A stretch of 64,000 bases of DNA from Paludibacter sp. (GTDB lineage Bacteria; Bacteroidota; Bacteroidia; Bacteroidales; Paludibacteraceae), in NCBI GenBank assembly GCA_028692715.1, contig JAQUWU010000014.1, positions 1-64,000 of the forward strand, read 5' to 3'. Shown in pieces: positions 56,189-64,000 of this stretch. The notes under the pieces are model-generated. The model did no database searches. It was given only the letters and a program-made list of their open reading frames with translations, and had not been told where the DNA came from. The stretch's first letter is position 1. Every line of letters begins with the position of its first letter. Position numbers and translations under genes: made by a program.

Positions 56189-57070
56189 TTATTTAAGCAC
56201 TTCCACCAATTTCTGAATATGCTCAGGCGTAGTTCCACAGCATCCTCCAATGATATTTGCCCCGGCTTTAGCCAATCGTGGGGCAAATCCAGCCATCATT
56301 TCAGGCGATTCAGGAAAGACAGTACAAGTCCCCTGTAAAACGGGTAAACCTGCATTAGCATGAATCAAGATCGGTATATCTCGATCAACAGAACGAATTT
56401 CTTCAGTAATAGTAATCATTCCTTCAATACCATTGCTACAATTTGCACCTAAAATATGAACCCCGGCTATTTTAAGTTCTTCAACCATTTCCGAAGGCGA
56501 GACACCCATCATGGTTCGATAATCACCTGAAATCAAGTGATCAAAGGTCATGGTACATATAACTTCGCAGGGTGTGTTTTCGCGAGCTGCACGTACAGCA
56601 ATCGATGCTTCATCGAGTGCTGTCATCGTTTCTATAACCAAGGCATCTGCACCACCATCGTAAAGTGCCACAGCTTGTTCTTTAAAAGCTTCGTAAAGTT
56701 CATCTTCAGTCACATCGCCCATAATCAACATTCTTCCAGTTGGACCAATAGAACCCAACACATATTTATCATCTCCGGCTGCCTGTCGTGAAATTTCGGC
56801 TGCTTTGCGGTTAATTTCATATACACGATTTTCTAAGCCAAAGCCTTTGAGCTTAAACCGACTTCCACCAAAACTATTTGTTTCAATTGTATCAGCTCCT
56901 GCATCAATATAACCTTTTGCAATATCGAGAACTTCTTCGGGATGATTGATATTCCACAATTCAGGACATTCACCTGCTTGTAATCCCTTTGCTTGTAAAA
57001 ACGTGCCCCAAGCTCCATCAGAAACTAAGGTTTTTCCCTTAGAAATAAGTTGTAATAATGTAGGTTTCAT
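56189..57070 (-). CDS. Homocysteine S-methyltransferase family protein
   Basis: The 293-residue zinc-dependent TIM barrel resembles the N-terminal domain of MetH and betaine-homocysteine methyltransferases. The three zinc ligands are seen as Cys in LGANCSNGIEG and the pair in IIGGCCGTTPEHI. Also present: SDGAWGTFLQAKGL near the N-terminus and TNSFGGSRFKL. It moves a methyl group from a small donor to homocysteine, making methionine. As a stand-alone domain, it may need a separate corrinoid or folate partner, or use S-methylmethionine or betaine. It starts 34 bp after the Nim-type gene. Confidence 0.88.
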   Translation of the reverse strand: MKPTLLQLISKGKTLVSDGAWGTFLQAKGLQAGECPELWNINHPEEVLDIAKGYIDAGADTIETNSFGGSRFKLKGFGLENRVYEINRKAAEISRQAAGDDKYVLGSIGPTGRMLIMGDVTEDELYEAFKEQAVALYDGGADALVIETMTALDEASIAVRAARENTPCEVICTMTFDHLISGDYRTMMGVSPSEMVEELKIAGVHILGANCSNGIEGMITITEEIRSVDRDIPILIHANAGLPVLQGTCTVFPESPEMMAGFAPRLAKAGANIIGGCCGTTPEHIQKLVEVLK

Positions 57071-57104
57071 AAACGATTAACACCTTTTAATATTTCACTA
57101 AGCT

Positions 57105-57569
57105 TTACCAGTCACCCGATTGTTTACCGGTTACCGATTCTATTTCAAGTTTCAATAAAGTCATTTTCGAAAGTGAGTCTTCATCATATTTCAAATCACC
57201 CTTTGCACCGTATTTTTGCATGATTAAATTAAGACCGTTTATTTTAGACGTTCTATCATTCTCAATTGTAATCACTCCTCTACCCATAGCCGATCTATAC
57301 TTAAGAGTCCAGTTACAGGCTTTTTCATCTTCAATTATTTCGGTGTAATATTCTATTTCAAAACTTACCCGGTTATTTTGATTAATCAAATCCATTTTTC
57401 GTCCATGATGAGCAGAATGAACATAAATGCAGCCATCGGAGTAAGCAAAATTTAAAGGAACTATATAAGCTTCATCATTATCAACAAAACCAAATCTACA
57501 GATTCTGGATTTAGTCAAAATTTCTTTTATTACATTTTCGTCTTCTATTTCTTTGTCTAGTCTTCTCAT
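57105..57569 (-). CDS. Pyridoxamine 5'-phosphate oxidase-like (Nim-type) flavoprotein
   Basis: The 154-residue split-barrel flavin protein has the N-terminal RRLDKEIEDENVIKEIL, ICRFGFVDNDEAYIVPLNFAYSDGCIYVHSAHHGRKMDLI, and the family's SAMGRGVI strand. It belongs to the PNPOx-like group that includes NimA nitroimidazole-resistance proteins of Bacteroides. FMN binding is expected. It may reduce nitro compounds or another small molecule; resistance cannot be claimed from sequence. It is first in a pair with the homocysteine methyltransferase gene. Confidence 0.85.
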   Translation of the reverse strand: MRRLDKEIEDENVIKEILTKSRICRFGFVDNDEAYIVPLNFAYSDGCIYVHSAHHGRKMDLINQNNRVSFEIEYYTEIIEDEKACNWTLKYRSAMGRGVITIENDRTSKINGLNLIMQKYGAKGDLKYDEDSLSKMTLLKLEIESVTGKQSGDW

Positions 57570-57688
57570 AAATCTAATTTTTTAAAATTGTCTAATAAGG
57601 AACAAACAATGAAGTTACAAAAAAGTTTTAATCAGTTAATTTATTAGTATCTTCAACTCGAAAATAGAAGATATAAGTATTTACCATT
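57570..57688. other. Upstream region of the Nim-type gene
   Basis: Short AT-rich region up to repeat copy B. It should contain the leftward promoter, but no exact TAnnTTTG box stands out to me. Confidence 0.3.
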
Positions 57689-57972
57689 AAACAATGGAAG
57701 TAAATTGAACAAATTAATGTACCATTAAATATTAATAGAACGCTGATTTTCGCTGATTTATCGGAAAATGAAGGATAAAACAAAACGGATTTTTCTTGCC
57801 TTCGGCAAGATGATTAAGACGCAACTATCTGTAAATCATTCCGATTTATCGGAATTCAAATCCGTTTTTTCAAATCCACTCTATCAGTGAAAATTGCGCC
57901 TGCCTGTCGCAGGCAGGTTCTATTCTTAAATATTTTCATGCAAAATACGACATTATTTGTTTTCAATTACTT
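57689..57972 (-). repeat. ~285-bp nested-hairpin dispersed repeat, copy B (inverted relative to copy A)
   Basis: The reverse complement of this segment matches 20480-20765 nearly base for base. One difference turns CCTGTCTG into CCTGCCTG, which makes the GCAGG hairpin perfect. Another changes GATTTTAATTCC to GATTTGAATTCC. It lies between the Nim-type gene and the CHU_C cargo gene. Confidence 0.8.
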
Positions 57973-58073
57973 AGCATTTACAATTTAACAAAAAGAAGCT
58001 AAACAGTACATTACAGGTTAGTTAATGCGACATTATATTATTCTCATTACTTATTTTTAATGATTATGATTAT

Positions 58074-59348
58074 TTATCTTCCTCGCAATAAATTAATATC
58101 TCCTTTTAAAACCCATTCACCAACTCTTTTTTTAGTCACTTTATTTGGTTCTGAATTTACATCATAATCAGAACCATAGGCCTTAATTACATAAAAATAC
58201 GGTCCGGGAGTTGCTTCTTTTCCATTAATTTTACCATCCCATCCTTTTGTAGGATCAGTCCAATGAAACACCAATCTTCCCCAACGACTATAAACCCAGC
58301 AATCAAATTTAATGATAGATTTAAAAGCAACCCGAAATTCGTCGTTGTATTCATCTCCATTTGGTGTAAATACATTTGGGACTTCAAGTTTTGATTCGGA
58401 AACAGTTATAATTATAGAATCGGTATAGGAACAGTATTCGTTTGTGACCACCAGTTTTACAGTATAAGTTCCATATACATCAAAGGTATAGCGTAGATCT
58501 TTGTCTGTGCGGTTGATAATCATTTCAGAACTCTTATAAATGCTCCAATTGTAATACTTGGCTACAGGCTCATTCGCATGACTCAGAAATTGAATTTCCA
58601 TAGGTGCAGAACCACTAATTTGGGAAGCTGTTGATGGTCTTTCGGCTTCGTTAGTTTCGGCTCTGGTTGTTACAACTGAAGTTAAATTAGTCTTTATGGC
58701 AACTGCAGAATATTTATTAAGTCCGGTAAACGTAACATTTTCTAATCCTAATTCTGAAGCTATATTATCCTCCACAATTGTGTAATAAGTATCGCATAGT
58801 GGAGCCGGAAAAGATATCGATGTAACAGGATAAGTCAACGTAATTGTTGTATCCATATTAATTGTACTCCAGGAATCACTCCATGTAAGTGTTTGATATC
58901 TTACTTTAAAATTTCTCGGGAGATAGTGAGGAGTAGCTGAAGGAGTTTTATAAGTTAATGGATTTAGATTAAATGAAACATTCAAATTTTCGCATTGATC
59001 GGTTGGATTAAACTCTGCTTCAATAGAATTAAAGGCATGGATATATTTCTGATAATCAATCACCCAAATTGTATCAACAGAAATACCATCTTCTTCAATA
59101 ATATAACCTTTGGCATCATCCAGTTGATACAATGCCGTTGAGTATTTGTTGGTATTAATATCTTGATATTCATAAAAACGGACATTTGTTCCGCTGTATT
59201 CAATACTTGAATTTGAACTGATACTGTCAAAAATAATTACTTTAACTGAATCTTTTTTTAAAGTCAAATAGTTGCCTGACACCTTCAATTGAGCAAAAAT
59301 ACCAATTGTAAAGAACAAAAAGCAAACTGTTAAAAGATTTTTTTTCAT
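58074..59348 (-). CDS. Secreted protein with gliding-motility-type C-terminal (CHU_C, T9SS type B) domain
   Basis: The 424-residue cargo protein begins at ATG 59348 (MKKNLLTVCFLFFTIGIFAQ, signal peptide 1-20); the longer frame to 59417 lacks a plausible start. A PKD-like region (about 225-330; HANEPVAKYYNWSIYKSS, YTFDVYGTYTVKLVVTNEYCSYTDSIIITV) precedes the CHU_C domain (VPNVFTPNGDEYNDEFRV, VYSRWGRLVF, GWDGKINGKEATPGPYFYVIKA). Such proteins are exported by the type IX system. Role unknown; no motility genes nearby. It is divergent from the LysM gene. Confidence 0.88.
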   Translation of the reverse strand: MKKNLLTVCFLFFTIGIFAQLKVSGNYLTLKKDSVKVIIFDSISSNSSIEYSGTNVRFYEYQDINTNKYSTALYQLDDAKGYIIEEDGISVDTIWVIDYQKYIHAFNSIEAEFNPTDQCENLNVSFNLNPLTYKTPSATPHYLPRNFKVRYQTLTWSDSWSTINMDTTITLTYPVTSISFPAPLCDTYYTIVEDNIASELGLENVTFTGLNKYSAVAIKTNLTSVVTTRAETNEAERPSTASQISGSAPMEIQFLSHANEPVAKYYNWSIYKSSEMIINRTDKDLRYTFDVYGTYTVKLVVTNEYCSYTDSIIITVSESKLEVPNVFTPNGDEYNDEFRVAFKSIIKFDCWVYSRWGRLVFHWTDPTKGWDGKINGKEATPGPYFYVIKAYGSDYDVNSEPNKVTKKRVGEWVLKGDINLLRGR

Positions 59349-59467
59349 AAAATGTTGAAATATATTTATGATTGTTTTTATGTTTTTGCAAATGTACATC
59401 TTTCTTATCAATAACAAAAAAAAACGTGAATTATTACCCCGACGAATTCGTTAAGGTATATTTTTTG

Positions 59468-59475
59468 TACTTTTG
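59468..59475 (+). promoter_or_regulatory. Promoter -7 box of the LysM gene
   Basis: TACTTTTG matches the consensus, 38 bp before ATG 59513. Confidence 0.55.
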
Positions 59476-59512
59476 CAATTGTTGCAAAAAATCATTTAAG
59501 AATATTCGACTT

Positions 59513-61324
59513 ATGAAGAAACAGTTATTTCATTTGATATTGGCAAGTTGCTTACTGATAACAAATTTTATCCTTGCACAAAAAAATGATTACCCCACAA
59601 AAAAAGTAAACGGAACAGATTATTATATCTATACAGTTGAAGCCAGCGAAGGTCTTTATGCCATCGGACGAAAGTTTGATGTCACATTGGATGAAATTAC
59701 AATTGCAAATCCTGAAGTAAAGGATGGGCTAAAACTGGGACAAACAATACTTATTCCCATTCATAAAAATCAAACTTCAAAATCTGAAAATACTGACAAT
59801 CTGAAATTCATAGAACATAAAGTAGAAAAAAAACAAACTCTCTTTGCCATTAGTCGTCTTTACAATATAAGTCAGGAGGATATTATTAAATACAATCCAG
59901 ATGTTGAAGAAGGATTACAAACCGGTTCAGTTCTCAAAATACCTGTAGCAAAAACCAACAAAAAAACTGAAATTCAACAAGTTGAGAAAACAATAACTGA
60001 ACCAATAAAAAGCCCTGAAAAATTAAAATTAAAAAGACATATCGTTCTAGCAAAGGAAACTTTGTATTCGATAAGTAAGCTGTACAACGTTGAAATTGAC
60101 AAAATAGTAGAATTAAATCCGGGTGTTGATAAAAATCTTAACATTGGAACGGAGTTGATAATACCGGATGAAGAAAACAATATTAAACATGTTGCTACAA
60201 CTCAAGATAAAACCGTAAATAAACCTACCGCGAGTATAAGTTTTGATAATATTTTTAAAATAATTGAATCAGCTTTTAATTCGGAGGACTCTAAGACACT
60301 CAGAATAGCTTTTTTACTGCCTTTTATGCTCGACTCTCCCAAATATGATGCTAGTACGGACAGATTCGTAAATTTTTATGCCGGTTCATTATTAGCATTA
60401 AAAGAAGCTAAAGAAAATGGGGCTTCTTTTCAGGTTTATACTTACGATACTGGTAAAACCGAAGATAAATTAATGTCGGTACTCTCAAATGATGAATTAA
60501 AATCAATGGACATGATTATTGGACCGGCTTATAGTAATCAAGTGTCAATGATGGCTAATTTTGCTAAAAACAATAAAATCAAGACATTGATTCCATTTTC
60601 CTCCAAAATTGCCGAAATTGATCAAAATCCTTATCTTTTTCAATTTAATCCCGGAACTGACAGTGAATTAAAATTCAGCACAGAACTGTTAAATGGGAAA
60701 TATAAAAAATTGAATTTAGTTTTTGTTGAAATACCTGATATCAATTACTTTGACGATGGTAAATTATTTACAGAGAAGCTGAAAAAAAATCTGTCTAACA
60801 ATAAAAGAGAATTCTCAATGTTAAATATTAATAGTTCTGACAATGTTGATTTTTCAAAGGTAATTAAAAAAGGAGTTAAGAATTTGATTATTTTCAACAC
60901 GGATAAATTTGCCTATGTAAGTCCTTATATGGCAGCATTGAAAGACATCTCTATCAACAATGATGTTACTCTTTTTGAACAATACAGTTGGAAAGATCAA
61001 CCTGAAAAAATAGCGCAGGGAATACGAATTTCGCCATTTGCATCAACTATGGATCAAGCGCAACTTAGCTCTTTTAATCAGAAATTTTCAAACATTTACA
61101 ACTGGAATGTGTCAATTGACACCCCCAGATATGATATTCTTGGATATGACATAACATCATATTTCATTTTATTCTTAAAAGAATATGGCAATAAATTACC
61201 TGAAAAATTATCGTTAAAAAACAATTCCAACTGGATTCAATCACAACCTGAATTTCAGCGAACTTCGGAACATTCAGGATTTATCAATCAACAACTCTAC
61301 TTGACAGAAGACAAAAAATATTGA
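59513..61324 (+). CDS. LysM-domain protein with periplasmic-binding-protein-like C-terminal region
   Basis: The 603-residue protein starts at ATG 59513 (MKKQLFHLILASCLLITNF; signal peptide to about 23). An in-frame extension to 59372 runs through the promoter and is rejected. Three LysM repeats follow (about 35-80, 95-140, 170-218: YTVEASEGLYAIGRKFDV, HKVEKKQTLFAISRLYNI, HIVLAKETLYSISKLYNV). The C-terminal half (about 255-600) has the type I periplasmic-binding-protein fold (LRIAFLLPFML, FYAGSLLALKEAKENGA, MIIGPAYSNQVSMMANFA). It probably sits on peptidoglycan in the periplasm. The partner gene 6 bp downstream encodes a barrel. Confidence 0.88.
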   Translation: MKKQLFHLILASCLLITNFILAQKNDYPTKKVNGTDYYIYTVEASEGLYAIGRKFDVTLDEITIANPEVKDGLKLGQTILIPIHKNQTSKSENTDNLKFIEHKVEKKQTLFAISRLYNISQEDIIKYNPDVEEGLQTGSVLKIPVAKTNKKTEIQQVEKTITEPIKSPEKLKLKRHIVLAKETLYSISKLYNVEIDKIVELNPGVDKNLNIGTELIIPDEENNIKHVATTQDKTVNKPTASISFDNIFKIIESAFNSEDSKTLRIAFLLPFMLDSPKYDASTDRFVNFYAGSLLALKEAKENGASFQVYTYDTGKTEDKLMSVLSNDELKSMDMIIGPAYSNQVSMMANFAKNNKIKTLIPFSSKIAEIDQNPYLFQFNPGTDSELKFSTELLNGKYKKLNLVFVEIPDINYFDDGKLFTEKLKKNLSNNKREFSMLNINSSDNVDFSKVIKKGVKNLIIFNTDKFAYVSPYMAALKDISINNDVTLFEQYSWKDQPEKIAQGIRISPFASTMDQAQLSSFNQKFSNIYNWNVSIDTPRYDILGYDITSYFILFLKEYGNKLPEKLSLKNNSNWIQSQPEFQRTSEHSGFINQQLYLTEDKKY

Positions 61325-61330
61325 TTTTTT

Positions 61331-61957
61331 ATGAAAAATTATCTGATCATTTTATTTGCATGCTTATCAACGTCCTTATTTTCACAAGTACGACTTGATC
61401 ATCCCGAAATTTATATAGGCACAAGTCATGGAGTTATAGGTTCAATGGTGAGGTTTGATCCGGCAGTTTCTCAAAGCTACCTACTTGGTTATAATGGTGG
61501 ATTAGTTTTTCGGTATATTGCAGAAAAAAATGTGGGAATGCAGCTCGAACTAAACTATTCTCAACGTGGTTGGTCAGAAAGCACTTTAAATTACGAACGA
61601 CAACTTAATTATATCGAAATGCCTTTTATGACTCATATCTATGTTGGACATAAATCGCGCGTCTTTCTTAATTTAGGGCCAAAAATATCTTATCTTATAT
61701 CTGAAAAAATCAACATAAATTCTACTGTCAATTCTACTGAAGTACAACATACTACAGCAGTTCAAAATCCATTTGATTATGGTTTATGTTCAGGACTGGG
61801 TTTACTCTTCAATATCAAGGGGAATATTATACAACTTGAAACAAGAGCAAACTTTGGTTTAAGTGACATTTTTTCAAACAAAAAAATAGATTATTTCGAC
61901 ACATCAAACAATATTAATTTGTCTGTAAATCTGGCATGGATGTTACAAATCAAATAA
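61331..61957 (+). CDS. PorT-like outer-membrane beta-barrel protein
   Basis: The 208-residue protein has a signal peptide (about 1-18) and an eight-stranded-barrel pattern common in PorT / OMP_b-brl_2 proteins (GGLVFRYIAEKNVGMQLELNYSQRGW, YIEMPFMTHIYVG, VFLNLGPKISYLISEK, GLGLLFNIKGNIIQLETRANFGLSDIF). It ends with NLSVNLAWMLQIK, the aromatic C-terminal strand. PorT itself belongs to the type IX system, but small relatives are numerous, so that role is not implied. It starts 6 bp after the LysM gene stop; they form an operon. Confidence 0.85.
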   Translation: MKNYLIILFACLSTSLFSQVRLDHPEIYIGTSHGVIGSMVRFDPAVSQSYLLGYNGGLVFRYIAEKNVGMQLELNYSQRGWSESTLNYERQLNYIEMPFMTHIYVGHKSRVFLNLGPKISYLISEKININSTVNSTEVQHTTAVQNPFDYGLCSGLGLLFNIKGNIIQLETRANFGLSDIFSNKKIDYFDTSNNINLSVNLAWMLQIK

Positions 61958-62116
61958 TTAACAGTTGTGCATTTTTATTTCCGTCAAAAGTTCGACAATT
62001 TCCACCTATTTTTGATCACTATTGACATACCACTTTCTATTGAAAATTATATCTTTATAGAGTTAAAACATTCTTTTTTTGTTAAAATGTATCTAATTAA
62101 GCTTTGCATGCAATAA

Positions 62117-62152
62117 ATTGGTCGACCAATCAAATATATTTTTGTACCTTTG
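62117..62152 (+). promoter_or_regulatory. kdu operon promoter with 14-bp operator palindrome
   Basis: ATTGGTCGACCAAT (62117-62130) is a perfect palindrome with a central CG, typical of LacI-type and some GntR-type operators. The -7 box TACCTTTG lies at 62145-62152, so the palindrome covers the -33 region. Repression relieved by a uronate intermediate is the natural guess. Confidence 0.6.
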
Positions 62153-62182
62153 CATATACAAAACAAAATAAAATCATTTATT

Positions 62183-63025
62183 ATGAAGACAAACTATGAG
62201 ATTCGTTACGCATCACATCCCGAAGATGCAAAGAATTATGACACTAACAGATTACGCAAAGAATATCTGGTTGAAAAAATATTTACAGCGAATGAAGTAA
62301 ATATGGTATACACCCTTTACGATCGTTTAGTAGTTGGTGGTGCAATGCCAGTGAATGAAGTACTTACACTCGAAACGATTGATCCGCTCAAATCTGATTT
62401 TTTCCTTACACGTCGTGAATTTGGGACATTTAATGTAGGCGGAGCCGGTAAAATAACTGTGGATGGAATTGTATTTGAATTAGGTTACAAAGAATCCTTA
62501 TACCTTGGATCAGGCGACAGAACTGTTACATTCGAAAGTATAGACGCTGCAAACCCTGCAAAATTCTATTTTAATTCAGCTACAGCTCACAAAAATTGTC
62601 CTGATAAAAAAATTACTAAAGCTAATGCTTTGTTAATGGAATTAGGTTCATTGGAAGCATCTAATCATCGGAATATCAACAAAATGTTAGTTTCACAGGT
62701 ATTGGAAACATGTCAGTTGCAAATGGGTATGACCGAACTTGCTCCGGGTAGTGTTTGGAATACAATGCCAGCTCATACACACAGTCGTCGTATGGAAGCT
62801 TATTTCTATTTCGAAGTACCAGAAGGAAATGCTGTTTGTCACTTTATGGGCGAACCAACCGAAACCAGACATATCTGGATGAAAGGCGACGAAGCTGTTA
62901 TTTCTCCTGAATGGTCTATTCACTCAGCCGCAGCAACGAGCAATTATACCTTTATTTGGGGTATGGCAGGTGAAAACCTTGATTATGGCGATCAGAATTT
63001 CTTTAAAAATACAGATCTAAAATAA
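62183..63025 (+). CDS. kduI: 5-dehydro-4-deoxy-D-glucuronate isomerase
   Basis: KduI converts 4-deoxy-L-threo-5-hexosulose uronate, released from pectin or other uronate polymers, to 3-deoxy-D-glycero-2,5-hexodiulosonate. This 280-residue cupin-type isomerase has the full zinc site motifs (PAHTHSRRMEAYFYFEVPEG and PEWSIHSAAATSNYTFIWGM) and normal length. ATG 62183 (MKTNYEIRYASHP) is the start; ATG at 62150 would overlap the promoter. First gene in a kduI-kduD operon. Confidence 0.97.
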   Translation: MKTNYEIRYASHPEDAKNYDTNRLRKEYLVEKIFTANEVNMVYTLYDRLVVGGAMPVNEVLTLETIDPLKSDFFLTRREFGTFNVGGAGKITVDGIVFELGYKESLYLGSGDRTVTFESIDAANPAKFYFNSATAHKNCPDKKITKANALLMELGSLEASNHRNINKMLVSQVLETCQLQMGMTELAPGSVWNTMPAHTHSRRMEAYFYFEVPEGNAVCHFMGEPTETRHIWMKGDEAVISPEWSIHSAAATSNYTFIWGMAGENLDYGDQNFFKNTDLK

Positions 63026-63096
63026 TTCTGAATAGTTGATTGGTTAATATCTTTCAAACTTTATGAACTTTACAAACTTTATAAACTCAATAAATT

Positions 63097-63876
63097 ATGA
63101 ATCCATTTGAATTAAAAGGAAAAATTGCTCTGATAACCGGAGCATCTTATGGTATTGGTTACGCTATTGCTACAGGTTATGCAAAAGCAGGTGCAACGAT
63201 TGTTTTTAATGATATCAATCAGGAATTAGTTGACAAAGGACTTGCTGCATATACTGCCGATGGAATTAAAGCTCACGGATATGTTGCCGATGTTACCAAC
63301 GAAGATCAGATTAACGCATTGGTTGCTAAAATAGAAAAGGAAGTCGGTGTCATTGATATTTTAGTGAATAATGCCGGTATTATTAAACGTATTCCTATGC
63401 ACGAAATGAGTGCAAAAGATTTCCGTCAGGTAATCGATATTGATTTAAACGGTCCTTTTATTGTTGCAAAAGCAGTCCTACCCGGAATGATGAAAAAAAG
63501 AGCCGGAAAAATCATCAATATATGTTCAATGATGAGCGAATTAGGTCGTGAAACAGTATCAGCTTATGCAGCTGCAAAAGGCGGTTTAAAAATGTTAACA
63601 AGAAACATTGCTTCTGAATATGGTGAATTCAATATTCAATGTAATGGCCTCGGACCAGGTTATATTGCCACTCCCCAAACCGCTCCATTGCGCGAAGAAG
63701 GACATCCTTTCAACTCATTTATTATCGCAAAAACTCCTGCTGCACGCTGGGGAACTCCTGAAGATTTAATGGGACCTGCTATATTCTTAGCATCTAATGC
63801 CTCTGACTTTGTAAACGGTCACGTTTTATATGTAGATGGTGGTATATTAGCTTATATCGGGAAACAACCAAAATAA
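63097..63876 (+). CDS. kduD: 2-dehydro-3-deoxy-D-gluconate 5-dehydrogenase
   Basis: The 259-residue short-chain dehydrogenase reduces the KduI product to 2-keto-3-deoxygluconate. Seen: the cofactor-binding GASYGIGYAIATGYA (about 15-29), NNAGII, the catalytic YAAAKGG with Ser upstream in ICSMMSELGRETVSAY, and the C-terminal YVDGGILAYIGKQPK characteristic of KduD. Directly after kduI, 71 bp apart and in the same direction. Confidence 0.95.
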   Translation: MNPFELKGKIALITGASYGIGYAIATGYAKAGATIVFNDINQELVDKGLAAYTADGIKAHGYVADVTNEDQINALVAKIEKEVGVIDILVNNAGIIKRIPMHEMSAKDFRQVIDIDLNGPFIVAKAVLPGMMKKRAGKIINICSMMSELGRETVSAYAAAKGGLKMLTRNIASEYGEFNIQCNGLGPGYIATPQTAPLREEGHPFNSFIIAKTPAARWGTPEDLMGPAIFLASNASDFVNGHVLYVDGGILAYIGKQPK

Positions 63877-63906
63877 TTGATAATTGAAAATTCACAATTA
63901 ATAATT

Positions 63907-64000
63907 ATGAAAAAAACTGGATTTTTATTATTTGCTTCACTCCTATTCATTTCAGGTGTTTATGCAAAGAAATCTATTGTCATTTCAAACTCATTGAATT
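63907..64000 (+). CDS. N-terminus of a secreted protein (partial, runs off right edge)
   Basis: ATG 63907 opens a frame with a signal peptide (MKKTGFLLFASLLFISGVYA) and the first mature residues KKSIVISNSLN before the window ends. It starts 30 bp after kduD, so it is likely the third gene of the uronate operon. The short mature start resembles DUF4861 proteins, which often accompany kduI and kduD in Bacteroidota; 11 residues are too few to be sure. Confidence 0.6.
   Translation, partial: MKKTGFLLFASLLFISGVYAKKSIVISNSLN

Overview
The window is AT-rich DNA from a member of the Bacteroidota, most likely Bacteroidales. A Paludibacter-like or Dysgonomonas-like anaerobe would fit, but this is inferred. 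The evidence is: many promoters with the phylum-specific -7 box TAnnTTTG, two secreted proteins with type IX secretion C-terminal signals (44.5 and 58.1 kb), lineage-typical families (DUF5606, the DUF3276 PUR protein, Rho with a long charged insert, a CzcA-TolC fusion), and anaerobe enzymes (hybrid cluster protein, PyrK-dependent dihydroorotate dehydrogenase).

Layout. 0-3 kb: a biotin-dependent acyl-CoA carboxylase operon, cut by the left edge. 3-5.5 kb: a 926-bp tandem duplication carrying a small secreted protein gene, its leader RNA and the tail of an AlkD-type repair gene. 5.7-10.2 kb: a sulfide:quinone-reductase-like flavoprotein, a CapA-like protein and pyrKD. 10.5-12.1 kb: an autoregulated-looking XRE repressor beside a 1-kb AT-rich desert. 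12.1-15.4 kb: housekeeping genes (zinc-ribbon protein, Nif3, DUF5606, hisA). 15.4-18.7 kb: a three-gene arginine to citrulline to ornithine to glutamate-semialdehyde route. 19-20.4 kb: a decayed IS110 element. 20.5-24 kb: a dispersed repeat, an acyltransferase, a surface protein, an esterase and a dead tfoX-like gene. 24.1-28.1 kb: an hcp-ferredoxin-cupin operon divergent from a Crp/Fnr regulator, with a perfect palindrome between them. 28.5-36 kb: rho, a broken lipoprotein gene, fabG, a FemAB protein, an IS982-like element and a PUR-domain protein. 36-44 kb: threonine aldolase, a structured GC-rich repeat, YgiQ radical SAM protein, DUF362 ferredoxin, small membrane proteins, a methyltransferase and proS. 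44.5-57.6 kb: a type IX cargo, a TPR protein, a GNAT enzyme, a heavy-metal RND efflux system, an AraC regulator, lipA, a homocysteine methyltransferase and a Nim-type protein. 58-64 kb: a CHU_C cargo, a LysM protein, a PorT-like barrel, and the start of a uronate (pectin/alginate-type) catabolic operon kduI-kduD-(partial gene).

Three themes stand out. First, length changes that break otherwise complete genes: a G8 tract in the RND pump, an A7 tract in the TPR gene, a 43-bp tandem duplication in a lipoprotein and a 4-bp duplication in the IS110 transposase. These may be phase variation, recent decay or, for the homopolymers, sequencing error. Second, several non-coding repeat families: a 97-98 bp palindromic element placed between operon genes, a ~285-bp nested-hairpin element present twice in opposite orientation 37 kb apart, and a GC-rich multi-helix element at 37.2 kb. 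Third, regulatory palindromes placed meaningfully at promoters (Crp/Fnr at 27.4 kb, XRE at 11.1 kb, kduI at 62.1 kb, the carboxylase promoter at 3.1 kb). I found no tRNA, rRNA or CRISPR array, and no convincing multi-gene defence or otherwise wholly new system.
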